From Chthonomonas sp. UBA1950 (GTDB lineage: Bacteria > Armatimonadota > Fimbriimonadia > Fimbriimonadales > Fimbriimonadaceae): 12,276 bases of DNA. The translations under genes were made by a program, and so were the position numbers. Shown piece after piece: positions 1-8,099 of the stretch; within the stretch, counting starts at the first letter, position 1; every line of letters starts with the position of its first letter. The stretch is taken from assembly GCA_002336105.1 (NCBI GenBank), contig DDEQ01000019.1, positions 1 to 12,276 of the forward strand. The letters are read 5' to 3'. A model generated the notes under the pieces. It worked only from the letters and a program-made list of their open reading frames with translations. It was not told the DNA's origin and did not search any database.

Positions 1-1
1 A

Positions 2-850
2 CCCACTCAATTCTTCATAGACCCTTTTTTTGCACCTTGGTCTGACCCTTTCTGTACTGAGAAGAACTCTCAAACAATTCTCGCACAACTTACTGGTTCT
101 TGGAATTACGATTTCCTAAATAGCTCGACGATCACCGTCACCTCGCCGAAAGATGATGATCCATACGATATTACGACGAAGTCGTGGCGATTTTATGGTA
201 ATGACTGCGTTCAGCAGGAAGCATGGGGACCCGTATACACTTTTAGTCCTCCCCCGACGATAAACGACACTTCAGCAATAACATATTGGAGTCCTTTCAA
301 TGTTCAAGAACTTGTGATTCCAGTAACAGCAATAGACAACAAGGATGGTGCTGTCTGTGCAGTAAAGTGGAAGTGGCGATTACACTCTACGGTCGAGGAG
401 TGGGCTCCTGTGTTTACCTTCACCAAAACTAAGATACTCGGAAATCTTACTCTACCCACAAGGCTCACTGTTCCTTCAGATTCAATAACCCTAACGCTGG
501 CCGGGGAGCATTCCATTACGAATGGATCACAATGGACAGTGGACGGTTCCCTTTCAATGAATATTCCACCCTTGGCGAAAAGGTCGTTCGCTGATGCTAC
601 CGTGGGAGGAAGTTATGGCGAATCGCTTACGGAAACTTATGGTTCATCTGGTTCCGTGACTTACAGTCCAGCACTTGGTCCGAGGCAACCGGGATTATAC
701 GTTTTAGCCTATGTTCAAAGCTATGATGAAAGTGAAGGATATGCTCGGTATTGGGACAAGAGTGGCTTCAATTGCCCAGCCTGGTCCAGGTGGATCGACT
801 ACCTGTCATTCGGTCAGGTACATGTCGATTTAGTTAGAGTCGGTGAATAA
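2..850 (+). CDS. Hypothetical aromatic-rich beta-type protein, 5' end outside window
   Basis: The frame is open from the first complete codon at position 2 to the TAA at 848-850, so the true start lies off the left edge; 282 codons are visible. An internal GTG at 314 is a possible start, but the upstream residues look just as protein-like. I do not recognise the family. The visible part is rich in Trp, Tyr, Ser and Thr with alternating hydrophobic residues, as in extracellular beta-sandwich proteins. It holds an imperfect internal repeat: AWGPVYTF at about residues 74-81 and EWAPVFTF at about 133-140, each preceded by a Trp/basic stretch and a Cys (C69 and C119). No membrane segment is visible. 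The downstream gene starts 2 bp after the stop, so the two are probably translated together. An extracellular or surface role is inferred. Confidence 0.7.
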   Translation, partial: PTQFFIDPFFAPWSDPFCTEKNSQTILAQLTGSWNYDFLNSSTITVTSPKDDDPYDITTKSWRFYGNDCVQQEAWGPVYTFSPPPTINDTSAITYWSPFNVQELVIPVTAIDNKDGAVCAVKWKWRLHSTVEEWAPVFTFTKTKILGNLTLPTRLTVPSDSITLTLAGEHSITNGSQWTVDGSLSMNIPPLAKRSFADATVGGSYGESLTETYGSSGSVTYSPALGPRQPGLYVLAYVQSYDESEGYARYWDKSGFNCPAWSRWIDYLSFGQVHVDLVRVGE

Positions 851-852
851 TT

Positions 853-1713
853 ATGGCAATAACGGTTTTATCGATAGCACTCGTATGCATCAGCGGTCAA
901 CTTTCTGCAGGGCAACTCGACTCAAAGTGTTTTGATCTTTATAACCACTTTGAGTGGCACGAGATTGGCGCCAAACCGCCGACGGCAAAGTCCTTTCAAG
1001 AGGCAATTCAGTCATGGGAACAGGGCGAGAGAACTCCGCAGGTGGCACGTTCTCTGAGCATCCTTGCGCGCTCCGTAACCGACTTCCAGAATGCAGAGAA
1101 ACTCTTCCTTCAGGGGTTGAAGCAGAGCAAATCCGTAGCTGGAAGTACCTACGGTGAGGTTTGCATAATTCACCGCCTTATTTTCGACAAGACGGTTGTT
1201 GACTCGATTGGCAAGTCCAACTGTCATGCTTTGGGCGACATGATGTTTAGTCACGCTGATCGCTTGGCATTCCTTACAGATTACAAGGTGCCAGCTAAGT
1301 CAAGCTTGCCAGTAATGTGTGTGGCGATAGACTCAACGGATACTGAAGGTCTTGCCTTTAGGTGGATACTTGAAGCAGCTGAGAAGATGGGATCGACCGA
1401 ATATCCGTTCCTTAACTACCGCATTGCAGAGAGGTACATTTTAGGTGTCTGTACACCAATGGATCCCTACCCTCTCAAGGCTCGGCAATGTCTAGAACGC
1501 ATTCCCAAATCGAAACGCATAGAGTGGAGATTTAACTACATTATGGGTTGGTCTTTTGCGGTTGAAGGAGACCGCGTTCGGGCAAAATACTTCCTCAATC
1601 AGTCACTTAAGAAACTAGACCCTAGTTCAATTTGGGCACAACAGATACATGAATACTTCTTGAAGGGAAAGGCTAAGAGCCTGGAACCTCGACGAATATA
1701 TGTGTCAGCGTAG
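853..1713 (+). CDS. Hypothetical exported protein with TPR-like helices
   Basis: 286 aa, starting at the ATG 2 bp after the previous stop. No clear Shine-Dalgarno sequence is visible, so expression probably relies on coupling with the upstream gene. The first ~20 residues are hydrophobic and end in LSAGQ, compatible with a signal peptide, but they lack the usual N-terminal basic residues. The remainder looks mostly helical. Segments near residues 62-90 (ARSLSILARS, then AEKLFLQGL) and 225-270 (YIMGWSFAVEGDRVRAKYFL) have the A/G/L/Y spacing of tetratricopeptide-like helix pairs. Several Cys are scattered through the protein. I do not recognise a named family and no catalytic motif is visible. 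A role as partner or scaffold for the upstream protein is suggested only by adjacency. Confidence 0.7.
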   Translation: MAITVLSIALVCISGQLSAGQLDSKCFDLYNHFEWHEIGAKPPTAKSFQEAIQSWEQGERTPQVARSLSILARSVTDFQNAEKLFLQGLKQSKSVAGSTYGEVCIIHRLIFDKTVVDSIGKSNCHALGDMMFSHADRLAFLTDYKVPAKSSLPVMCVAIDSTDTEGLAFRWILEAAEKMGSTEYPFLNYRIAERYILGVCTPMDPYPLKARQCLERIPKSKRIEWRFNYIMGWSFAVEGDRVRAKYFLNQSLKKLDPSSIWAQQIHEYFLKGKAKSLEPRRIYVSA

Positions 1714-1763
1714 GTCGCACCAACCCCAAATCACCCGCTAAAAAACAAGACCATGGATAAACT

Positions 1764-1806
1764 ACCGGTTTGTCTCGCTATTACGAGCGAGGTTAGGCAA
1801 ACCGGT
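1764..1806 (+). terminator. Nested stem-loop downstream of the 853-1713 gene
   Basis: ACCGGTTTG (1764-1772) pairs perfectly with CAAACCGGT (1798-1806). Nested inside, CTCGCT (1774-1779) pairs with AGCGAG (1786-1791). It begins 50 bp after the stop. No compact T-tract follows, only a T-rich stretch around 1824-1838, so intrinsic termination is uncertain. It could instead be an RNA-stabilising hairpin or an inverted repeat bound by protein. Confidence 0.4.
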
Positions 1807-1910
1807 TCCACAACTAGAATCTTCGTTTCGTTTTCTTTGATCGACTACTTGGCGAAATGATAATGCCGTTCAATCTACATCTGCTTCATCGCCCTGAACA
1901 AGCTTGTCCG

Positions 1911-1927
1911 ATTAGTATCCTACTAAT
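1911..1927. repeat. Short perfect inverted repeat
   Basis: ATTAGTA (1911-1917) and TACTAAT (1921-1927) form a perfect 7-bp stem around TCC. A second 6-bp pair, ATCTGG (1936-1941) with CCAGAT (1957-1962), lies directly after the stop codon of the minus-strand UPF0182 gene. Both are AT-rich or short, and neither has a T-tract on the minus strand. They may mark the 3' end of that transcript, but the evidence is weak. Confidence 0.25.
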
Positions 1928-1962
1928 GGGGGCTAATCTGGTAAGAGCCGGCCAACCCAGAT

Positions 1963-4749
1963 CTAGTTGTTCGAAACCAACTGCTTCAATAAAATTCTAG
2001 CCCGGCTCTGCAGTTCTCCGTACTTTCCAAGGTCGCCTGATTTGAGTGCAAGTTCTGCCTGATCCATGATCGAGACCACTTCATTCAGTTCAGAAACACT
2101 GATCAACTTATTTTTGATATAAGGTTTTTTCTGGACAGGATTGGAAAGTTTGTCGATTTTCCCAAACAGCTCTGATAGCGCTTGCGCGTAGCTGTCCCCA
2201 ACGACAACCTTATCGTTCAATCCCAAGATCACGCGCGATAAGCGCGGGACGCTTTGCAGACCTGCCGTTGCACTCTGCAAGAAAATCGGTTCTACGTACA
2301 TAACACTGTTCCCGATGGGTATTACCAGCAAGTTCCCCACCATAATCTTAGACTGATCGCTCTGAAACAGCTTGTTCATATTCGCGATCTCTGGTGTGGT
2401 GTTGAACTTCGTCTCCATCTGCTCCGGGCCAGCAATCGGAGTTCCCTGAGCAAACCTGTACAGACTGATCTTGCCGTACCTTTCAGGGTCGCAGTGGACC
2501 GCCACCCACCCACTCATATTGATCTTTTGTCTAGGTGTGAACGGCAAGATTTGCATAAATTCTTCTGAATTTCCGTCTGGCAACTTCATCTGCACATAGA
2601 ACGGCTTGATGGGTTCGCGCTGTCCATGTACCCCTCTTTGAAGGGCCAAATCCCATGCATCCGAGTTACTCAAGAAGGTAGCTGGGCCGTCTACATGGTA
2701 AACCGACAAAACCATACATTGCAGCGTAAAAATGTCGTCCGGATATCTAAGATGCTCACGCAAACCAGTGGGCATTTGAAAAGACTTTTTGAGCAATGTT
2801 GGATATATCTTCGAATAGGCTTTCAGCAGGGGGTCCGTTTCGTCGACAGAATAACCGTTTATCTCGCCAGAGTAGGCGTCAATAGTCACCTTTACCGAGT
2901 TGCGAATATAGTTAATCGATTCGCCGGATTCTGACGCCATGCAGCTATAAGGAACGTTGTCTGTGGTTGTATAGCCGTCTAGCACCCACATAACACGCCC
3001 GCCAACGAGCACGATGTAAGGGTCGCCGTCAAACTTCAGAAATGGATAGATTCTTGTAGCTCGGTCTATTACATTTCGATGAACAAGCAACTTCGAATTC
3101 GCACTAACCCTCGGCGAGACAAGAAGGTTTCCGTCGCCGAGTACGATACTAAACGCGATCCTAGAAAGCCACCCCATTGGAACGCCGCGATCCCCCTTCC
3201 AAGTGTGAACGGCGGTGTCATTCCCTGCTTTGTAGTCAAATTCTGGTTCACCAGTATCGACGATGCTGTACTCATCGACAAGGGCTCCGGAATCGCTTCG
3301 TGTGTCGGCGAAGTAGATCCTGGGCTCAAAAGGTGGCACGTCTTTGGTTTGTTGGTTTGGAATATTTTCGCTGAGTAGTACGGGCTGGCCGTCATCGGTT
3401 GCACGGTCCACTCTACTCATAACCACGCCATATCCGTGAGTGAATTTTAACCGTTCGTTGGTCCAGTTTCGCGCGCTTTGATCAAGACCATCCAGGTTCA
3501 AATCGCGGGTTGCAAGCATGACGAGGGTCTGTTTCCCGTCGATCTTATAGCGGTCAACATCGACGTTGTTAAACTTGTAATAGAGGCGAATGCCTTGTAG
3601 ACCGTCTAGGGCTGACTGAAGGATTGTTGGGTCCCAAAGCCGCATGTTGTCGAGCGTTGCTTGGCTTTCCGAAACCTCTTTCTGGGTGGGTTGGATGGAG
3701 GGATTGACGTCTTTTGTTTCGATCTGATCGAGCCCGTAGGCGAATCGCGTCATCTTGATGGCTTTAGCCGCGTATGGAGCTTCTTTGGTAAGCCGATCAG
3801 GGTCAACCATGAGCTTCTGCACAATCGTCGGATACGCAATGACGGCAAGACCGTACCAAGTCGCAGAAGCTACTCCACCAGCCAAAGCAGCGCTATAAGG
3901 TTTCCAGAACCTTAAGTTCACCAAACACGCTAGGCCGACGAGCATCACAATGACGGCGAAAACTCGGGTCGTGAGCATCGCCTGCATGGCGGAGTACCCC
4001 GCGCCGGTGAACTGTTCCGAGGTGGTTAAGCCAACATCGTAGGTCCGCAACCAACATTGAAGCCCGTAGGTAAAGAATGTTGCCGCAAGCAACACACCGA
4101 TATGTCCACGTATTGCGGGTCTTCCTAGCTCGATCTTGGCTAGCGCTGCCATCGTTTGCAACCCAGCATAGACGGCAACCGTTAGTGCCGTCGCGATGAA
4201 GAACGTCGTAAAGACGTAGTTGGCTACAGCTTGGTACCAAGGCAAAGTGAAGACGAAGAAACTGACGTCAATCCCAAAAACCGGGTCTTTGACTCCAAAC
4301 GATTCGGGATGCCGAAACAGGAGGTACTCATTCCAGCTGTTGCTAAAGGTGATCGCGGTAAAGAAAGCAACAAGCGGGGAGGCAAACCGAACAACTTCTT
4401 TTCCTTTTTCCTGCACAAATCCCATCGCGTTGCTAATGAGCAGTTGACCAGCATTTTGCGGTGCGCGAAGAAAAACGAGACTGATATGCAACGCCCTGCG
4501 GAGGCTGAACCACAGAACACCCCACGATCCGAGCCAACCAAAAATAAAAAGCCAACCCCTTGTGCCATATGCAGTCGCGAATACCTCAGGATGTCGGGCA
4601 TCGTGTTGAAACCAGAGTAATTCGGTATACGGAACAGCACCGCCAAGGATCAGAACAACCACGAATAGGAGTCCCAAGATTCCGCACCCAAACCTGAGTG
4701 CTTGCCTCACCGCTTTGGGGTCGGGCATCTTCGAGGGATCTATTTGCAT
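1963..4749 (-). CDS. UPF0182 family multi-pass membrane protein
   Basis: 928 aa from the ATG at 4749; an in-frame TTG at 4773 would add 8 residues, and neither start has a convincing Shine-Dalgarno sequence. The N-terminal third holds about seven hydrophobic segments, near residues 19-38, 64-84, 122-136, 167-197, 217-234, 260-278 and 287-307, with a YTELLWF motif after the first. A long soluble region follows with features of the UPF0182 family (COG1615): VDVDRYKI near 396-403, then NWTNERLKFTHGYG at 428-441, then PRIYF. The length matches the usual 900-1000 aa. The molecular function of this family is not established; the protein should sit in the cytoplasmic membrane with a large domain on one side. 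The C-terminal ~60 residues are charged and helical. The gene is transcribed in the same direction as the aldehyde dehydrogenase, but a hairpin lies between them. Confidence 0.92.
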   Translation of the reverse strand: MQIDPSKMPDPKAVRQALRFGCGILGLLFVVVLILGGAVPYTELLWFQHDARHPEVFATAYGTRGWLFIFGWLGSWGVLWFSLRRALHISLVFLRAPQNAGQLLISNAMGFVQEKGKEVVRFASPLVAFFTAITFSNSWNEYLLFRHPESFGVKDPVFGIDVSFFVFTLPWYQAVANYVFTTFFIATALTVAVYAGLQTMAALAKIELGRPAIRGHIGVLLAATFFTYGLQCWLRTYDVGLTTSEQFTGAGYSAMQAMLTTRVFAVIVMLVGLACLVNLRFWKPYSAALAGGVASATWYGLAVIAYPTIVQKLMVDPDRLTKEAPYAAKAIKMTRFAYGLDQIETKDVNPSIQPTQKEVSESQATLDNMRLWDPTILQSALDGLQGIRLYYKFNNVDVDRYKIDGKQTLVMLATRDLNLDGLDQSARNWTNERLKFTHGYGVVMSRVDRATDDGQPVLLSENIPNQQTKDVPPFEPRIYFADTRSDSGALVDEYSIVDTGEPEFDYKAGNDTAVHTWKGDRGVPMGWLSRIAFSIVLGDGNLLVSPRVSANSKLLVHRNVIDRATRIYPFLKFDGDPYIVLVGGRVMWVLDGYTTTDNVPYSCMASESGESINYIRNSVKVTIDAYSGEINGYSVDETDPLLKAYSKIYPTLLKKSFQMPTGLREHLRYPDDIFTLQCMVLSVYHVDGPATFLSNSDAWDLALQRGVHGQREPIKPFYVQMKLPDGNSEEFMQILPFTPRQKINMSGWVAVHCDPERYGKISLYRFAQGTPIAGPEQMETKFNTTPEIANMNKLFQSDQSKIMVGNLLVIPIGNSVMYVEPIFLQSATAGLQSVPRLSRVILGLNDKVVVGDSYAQALSELFGKIDKLSNPVQKKPYIKNKLISVSELNEVVSIMDQAELALKSGDLGKYGELQSRARILLKQLVSNN

Positions 4750-4826
4750 AGGTTCAGTTTGACTGATATGCAACCGGATCGTCTCGCTGTCGGGACTAGA
4801 CGGGTCCAGATGGTCTCAACATACGA

Positions 4827-4854
4827 AGGGCCGACGCCTTTCGGTGCCGGCCCT
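4827..4854 (-). terminator. GC-rich hairpin after the aldehyde dehydrogenase gene
   Basis: AGGGCCG (4827-4833) pairs with CGGCCCT (4848-4854). The interior adds four more pairs, one a G-T wobble, around a TTTC loop. It lies about 20 bp downstream of the dehydrogenase stop on the minus strand, and the next transcribed bases begin TTCGTATGTT, a poor U-tract. It probably terminates or attenuates transcription before the UPF0182 gene. Confidence 0.55.
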
Positions 4855-4876
4855 GTTGGAGTTGGAAGGAGGATTC

Positions 4877-6268
4877 TTAGAACGGTGCGTTGATGTCAAC
4901 AACATCAACGAGTTTGTGGTTGACAAATTCTTTGAGGCCAAGTCCCAACAGCTCTCGGCCGTAGCCTGATCGTCGAACACCGCCGAATGGTAAGTCTGCC
5001 TTCACCATTGTCGGGTGATTGACGAAAACCATGCCGGTCGATATTTTGTTTGCGACTTCTTCTCCATGTTTCAGGTTCTGAGTGAAGACAGAGCCTCCCA
5101 GCCCGAATGGTGAGTCATTAGCGATAGCAACTGCTTCTGCCTCATCTTTCGCCTTTAAGATCATCGAAACAGGCCCGAAGAATTCCCAGTAATAGGCAGG
5201 ATTGTCTGGAGTGACATTCGTGAGAATCGTGGGTTGAACAAACGCTCCTTTTGACGGCACCTTTGGTCCAACTTCAGTTGCGACGGCGCCATGGGATACT
5301 GCTTGGCGGATCTTTTCTTTGACTTCGTCGGCAGCACTTTGCGATGAAAGCGGTGCCAATGTCGTCTTTGGGTCCATAGGGTCACCAGCAACGAGACCTT
5401 CAACTCCCTTTGTGTATTTGTCAAGGAACTCGTTGTAAACAGGCTCGACGATAATCATTCGCTTCGAAGAAACACAGACCTGACCGCCATTCCAGTGCCT
5501 ACCAAAGACCGCCCATTTCACTGTCTTGTCCATTTCCGCATCTGCCAAGACAACGAAGGCGTCGGCCCCGCCGAGTTCCATAGTTGATTTCTTAAGAACC
5601 TTTGCCGCCTGTTGAGCGACAATGGCACCAGCGTCTTCTGACCCAGTTAATGCGACACCGTGGACTCGCGGATCGCTGATGATCTGTTCGATCTGGGATC
5701 GCGTGGCATATAGGTTTGTGAACCCTCCTTTCGGTAATCCAGCATCCAACATCAGTTGTTCAAAAGCAGCAGCACTTTGCGGGACGTTCGACGCATGTTT
5801 CAACAACATCGTGTTACCGGCTGAAAGCTGTGGCGCGATAATTCGAGCGATCTGATAGTAAGGGAAATTCCAAGGTTCAATCGCGAGCAGAACGCCTAAG
5901 GGTTCAAAAACGAGCTTTGCCTGACCTTCCGCTGGGTCACGAACAGGTAGCGTTTCTGGCTTCAACAGCTCCTCTGCGTAGTCGGCGTAATACTCGAAGA
6001 TTTGGGCAGACAGCTCTACCTCGGCTTCTGCTTCGCCAATGATCTTTCCCATTTCGGTCGTAAGAATTTCAGCGTACGAACGGTTTTTTTTGCGAAGAAG
6101 CGAAGCTGCATTTCGCATTACTTGAGCACGCGTTGCGAAACTAGATTCTTTCCAGGTTTGAAAAGTCGCATCGGCTTGAGCTATTGCGTCTTGAACCTGC
6201 TGGTCCGTTGCGTCCGCAAAAGTCTTCAGGGTTTCGCCAGTGTAGGGATTTGTTGTTTTATAAGCCAT
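4877..6268 (-). CDS. Aldehyde dehydrogenase, succinate-semialdehyde dehydrogenase (Sad/GabD1) type
   Basis: 463 aa, a full-length cytosolic ALDH-superfamily enzyme that oxidises an aldehyde with NAD(P)+. The best guess for the substrate is succinate semialdehyde, giving succinate. Catalytic residues are visible: the oxyanion Asn in EPWNFPY (N134), the cofactor-binding Lys in LLKHAS (K157), the general base in MELGGAD (E231), the nucleophile in NGGQVCVSSKR (C265), and the second Glu in EFFGPV (E362). KHASNVPQSA and the missing residues at the N-terminus resemble the short Sad (YneI)/GabD1 branch rather than the ~480-aa GabD. The ATG at 6268 is preceded by AGAGG about 5-6 nt upstream, a good ribosome binding site. 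It appears monocistronic: about 315 bp upstream are non-coding and a hairpin follows the stop. Substrate and NAD versus NADP preference cannot be fixed from sequence alone. Confidence 0.93.
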   Translation of the reverse strand: MAYKTTNPYTGETLKTFADATDQQVQDAIAQADATFQTWKESSFATRAQVMRNAASLLRKKNRSYAEILTTEMGKIIGEAEAEVELSAQIFEYYADYAEELLKPETLPVRDPAEGQAKLVFEPLGVLLAIEPWNFPYYQIARIIAPQLSAGNTMLLKHASNVPQSAAAFEQLMLDAGLPKGGFTNLYATRSQIEQIISDPRVHGVALTGSEDAGAIVAQQAAKVLKKSTMELGGADAFVVLADAEMDKTVKWAVFGRHWNGGQVCVSSKRMIIVEPVYNEFLDKYTKGVEGLVAGDPMDPKTTLAPLSSQSAADEVKEKIRQAVSHGAVATEVGPKVPSKGAFVQPTILTNVTPDNPAYYWEFFGPVSMILKAKDEAEAVAIANDSPFGLGGSVFTQNLKHGEEVANKISTGMVFVNHPTMVKADLPFGGVRRSGYGRELLGLGLKEFVNHKLVDVVDINAPF

Positions 6269-6583
6269 CTTTACCTCTTTGTTTTGGGGCTCCCTTGCTG
6301 CAAATGCACCTTGAGAGACACCTCTCTGTGGCGATTTCGGCGTTGGGTCGGTCGAGAAATGGCTGACAGCGTCGAGCTCGTATCACTTGTTTGGCAACTA
6401 ATCCTGAAAACAACCGTTTAGTCAATCTTTAGGCTGTATTCCTAACCAGATTTAGTTGACCGTACACAAACTTCTACGCCCCACAAGCTAGAACTGATGT
6501 TAGGATAACGTGAATTCGTTCGGTGAAATGCCATTTTTCCGAATGCTGTCTGGTGAGTGACTGGCTCAAGTGACACTGTACAG
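6269..6583. other. Divergent intergenic region between dehydrogenase and lipoprotein genes
   Basis: 315 bp with no credible gene. It should carry the promoters of the dehydrogenase (-) and of the small lipoprotein (+). A TTGACT box occurs on the minus strand near 6418-6423, but I cannot find a matching -10 element. A small hairpin, AGAGA/TCTCT, near 6313-6326 lies in the dehydrogenase leader. Nothing stronger is visible. Confidence 0.4.
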
Positions 6584-6823
6584 ATGTTCACGAGCAAGAC
6601 CATCTTAACTGTTGTTTACGTTACTGTTTGTAGTCTCTTTTTGGCGGGATGTGGCGGTGGAGCATCTGGAGTTTCAGAAGTTCCTGTATACAGAATGGAT
6701 AGTGCGATGACAACGATCACGCTCAGTTCAGAGAATCCCGCTACGACGTTAAAGCAACTATATGGTGCGACAGTATCGGCGACATACGATGTCCACGGCT
6801 TACCGTCGGCTTTGACGATTTAA
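6584..6823 (+). CDS. Small lipoprotein, probably the 5' half of an interrupted gene
   Basis: 79 aa from the ATG at 6584; a GTG at 6557 would add nine residues that do not fit a signal peptide. The N-terminus has Lys5, a hydrophobic core, and a lipobox L20-A21-G22-C23 followed by GGGASG, so it should be lipidated at C23 and exported. The mature part is Thr/Ser-rich and beta-like. It ends abruptly at the TAA at 6821-6823. The next ORF (6827-7063) is in exactly the same frame only one codon later, so the gene probably once encoded a single ~159-residue lipoprotein. No Shine-Dalgarno sequence is evident. Function is unknown; it lies about 75 bp upstream of the pseudopilin promoter/start region. 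Confidence 0.55.
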   Translation: MFTSKTILTVVYVTVCSLFLAGCGGGASGVSEVPVYRMDSAMTTITLSSENPATTLKQLYGATVSATYDVHGLPSALTI

Positions 6824-6826
6824 CCC

Positions 6827-7063
6827 ATGAGTGGGGATGCAATCACATTCGTTGTGCGCAGTTTCACCTCAAATTCAATATCTGGGTATAGAAATAAAAC
6901 TTCACCAAGGTACCAATCTATTTGGCACATCACAATCTCAGACTTAACGCCAAAAGGCTCTGGCAAAATAGTTTCGGAACACTCAACTTATAAGAGTGAT
7001 GGAACAGGAAAGCACCTAGTTTCAACGAGTACAGCAGCTGGAGTATTTTCGAGTGGCTCGTAA
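6827..7063 (+). pseudogene. Downstream half of the interrupted lipoprotein gene
   Basis: 78 codons in the same frame as the lipoprotein start, separated from it by TAA-CCC. The segment is beta-like (ITFVVRSFTSNS, WHITISDL), has no signal sequence, and has no Shine-Dalgarno sequence before its ATG. These points favour a nonsense-interrupted gene over an independent one. Alternatives are stop-codon readthrough, a sequencing error at the TAA, or a genuine second small ORF translated by reinitiation. No function is recognised. Confidence 0.45.
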
Positions 7064-7079
7064 AAAGGCACATGTCTTG

Positions 7080-7109
7080 TTGACGTTTGGTAGACGCTGG
7101 AGAGATACC
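7080..7109 (+). promoter_or_regulatory. Possible promoter for the pseudopilin gene
   Basis: TTGACG (7080-7085, five of six matches to the -35 consensus) is followed after 18 bp by GATACC (7104-7109, three of six matches to the -10). Transcription would start near 7116, just before GGAG at 7129-7132. It is supported mainly by the good -35 and its position. Confidence 0.3.
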
Positions 7110-7137
7110 TTATGCATCGATTAGGTTCGGAGCTACT

Positions 7138-7986
7138 ATGATGAATTTGCCAAAACGTGCTTTTACACTCATCGAGTTACTTGTCGTGATCGCCATCATT
7201 GCGATTCTCGCAGCGATTCTTTTTCCTGTCTTTGCTCAAGCTAAAGAAGCCGGAAAGAAGACGCAGTGCCTTTCCCAGCTAAAACAGATCAGCACGTCGA
7301 TGACGATCTACCTCGGAGACAATGACGATGCGTATCCGCAAGTGCTAGGTTTTGCGACGCCGATCAATGGGGGATTGAACGGGTGGGTGCCCTACGACGT
7401 TCAAATCGCACCCTATGTCAAAAGCAGTGCTATTTTTAGGTGCCCAGATGACTCGACTTCATTTCCCTCAATCGGCATTAGCCATTGGTACGATGGCGCT
7501 CAGTTTGCCAACCCAAAGAAGAGATCGTACGGCATCGTGGGTCCGATCAATACTGTTGAGCAGGTGGAACGCGGAACTGGCTCCTATCTTGATAACAACA
7601 CAGGGGTTGGTTCAGACCCGTACAGCGGAAACGCTAAAGGGAAGACAACCTCAGACATGGATGCGACGAGCGACACAATCGTGCTCTTGGAGAATTGGCT
7701 CGACTCAACTGGTAACGCGGACTCATGGATGGGAAGTCCCGACGGTTCTGCGTTTATCAACTGCGATGTGCGCGAACTGCCAGGGCGGAAATACCCAGCC
7801 GTCAGCCCCTCCGATGCCATCCCTCCAGGTTGTGTAGACGTCGCACCACCAAAGTCAGCACACACAGGTGGACTCATTTACGCCTTTGCAGACACCCATG
7901 CAAAGCTGATGGATTACTACAAGATCCGTGGGAACGACTTCTATCTATTCAAGGACAAGAAGCCCACAAAGACTTATACGCCTTAA
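7138..7986 (+). CDS. Type II/IV pseudopilin-like protein with prepilin N-terminus
   Basis: 282 aa from the ATG at 7138; GGAG at 7129-7132 gives 5-nt spacing, and the adjacent ATG at 7141 with 8-nt spacing is equally possible. The class III signal is clear: KRA|FTLIE, with prepilin peptidase cleavage predicted after A8 and the conserved Glu at mature position 5 (E13). A hydrophobic helix LLVVIAIIAILAAILFPVFAQA then anchors the protein and drives assembly. The segment KEAGKKTQCLSQLKQ and Asp-rich DNDDAYPQ are typical of the abundant DUF1559-like pseudopilins of Planctomycetes and Armatimonadota. Near the C-terminus H242 is followed nine residues later by D252, matching H-X9-DG except that Gly is replaced by Thr. 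The likely role is a minor pilin or pseudopilin at the cell surface. No secretion-machinery genes are nearby, as is usual for these dispersed paralogues. Confidence 0.9.
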   Translation: MMNLPKRAFTLIELLVVIAIIAILAAILFPVFAQAKEAGKKTQCLSQLKQISTSMTIYLGDNDDAYPQVLGFATPINGGLNGWVPYDVQIAPYVKSSAIFRCPDDSTSFPSIGISHWYDGAQFANPKKRSYGIVGPINTVEQVERGTGSYLDNNTGVGSDPYSGNAKGKTTSDMDATSDTIVLLENWLDSTGNADSWMGSPDGSAFINCDVRELPGRKYPAVSPSDAIPPGCVDVAPPKSAHTGGLIYAFADTHAKLMDYYKIRGNDFYLFKDKKPTKTYTP

Positions 7987-8055
7987 CGTAAAAACGCGCA
8001 AAATAGCAATGAGAAGAGACCAATCCTCGGTCGACTCAAATGAGGGCTGACAAAT

Positions 8056-8088
8056 GAAACGGGGCCGCCAACTTGGCAGCCCCGTTTC
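8056..8088. terminator. Bidirectional terminator between convergent genes
   Basis: GAAACGGGGC (8056-8065) pairs perfectly with GCCCCGTTTC (8079-8088). An inner GCCA/TGGC stem closes an ACT loop after one C/A mismatch. On the plus strand it runs into TTGTTCT, and on the minus strand into ATTTGTC. It sits between the convergent pseudopilin (+) and epimerase (-) genes, only 11 bp from the latter's stop, so it likely serves both. Confidence 0.85.
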
Positions 8089-8099
8089 TTGTTCTATCC

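Noticed and set aside
4231..4620. 129-codon plus-strand ORF, and several others of 60-115 codons, antisense to the UPF0182 gene
   Set aside because: They lie wholly inside a clearly coding minus-strand gene, have no ribosome binding sites, and translate to low-complexity charged sequence without domains.
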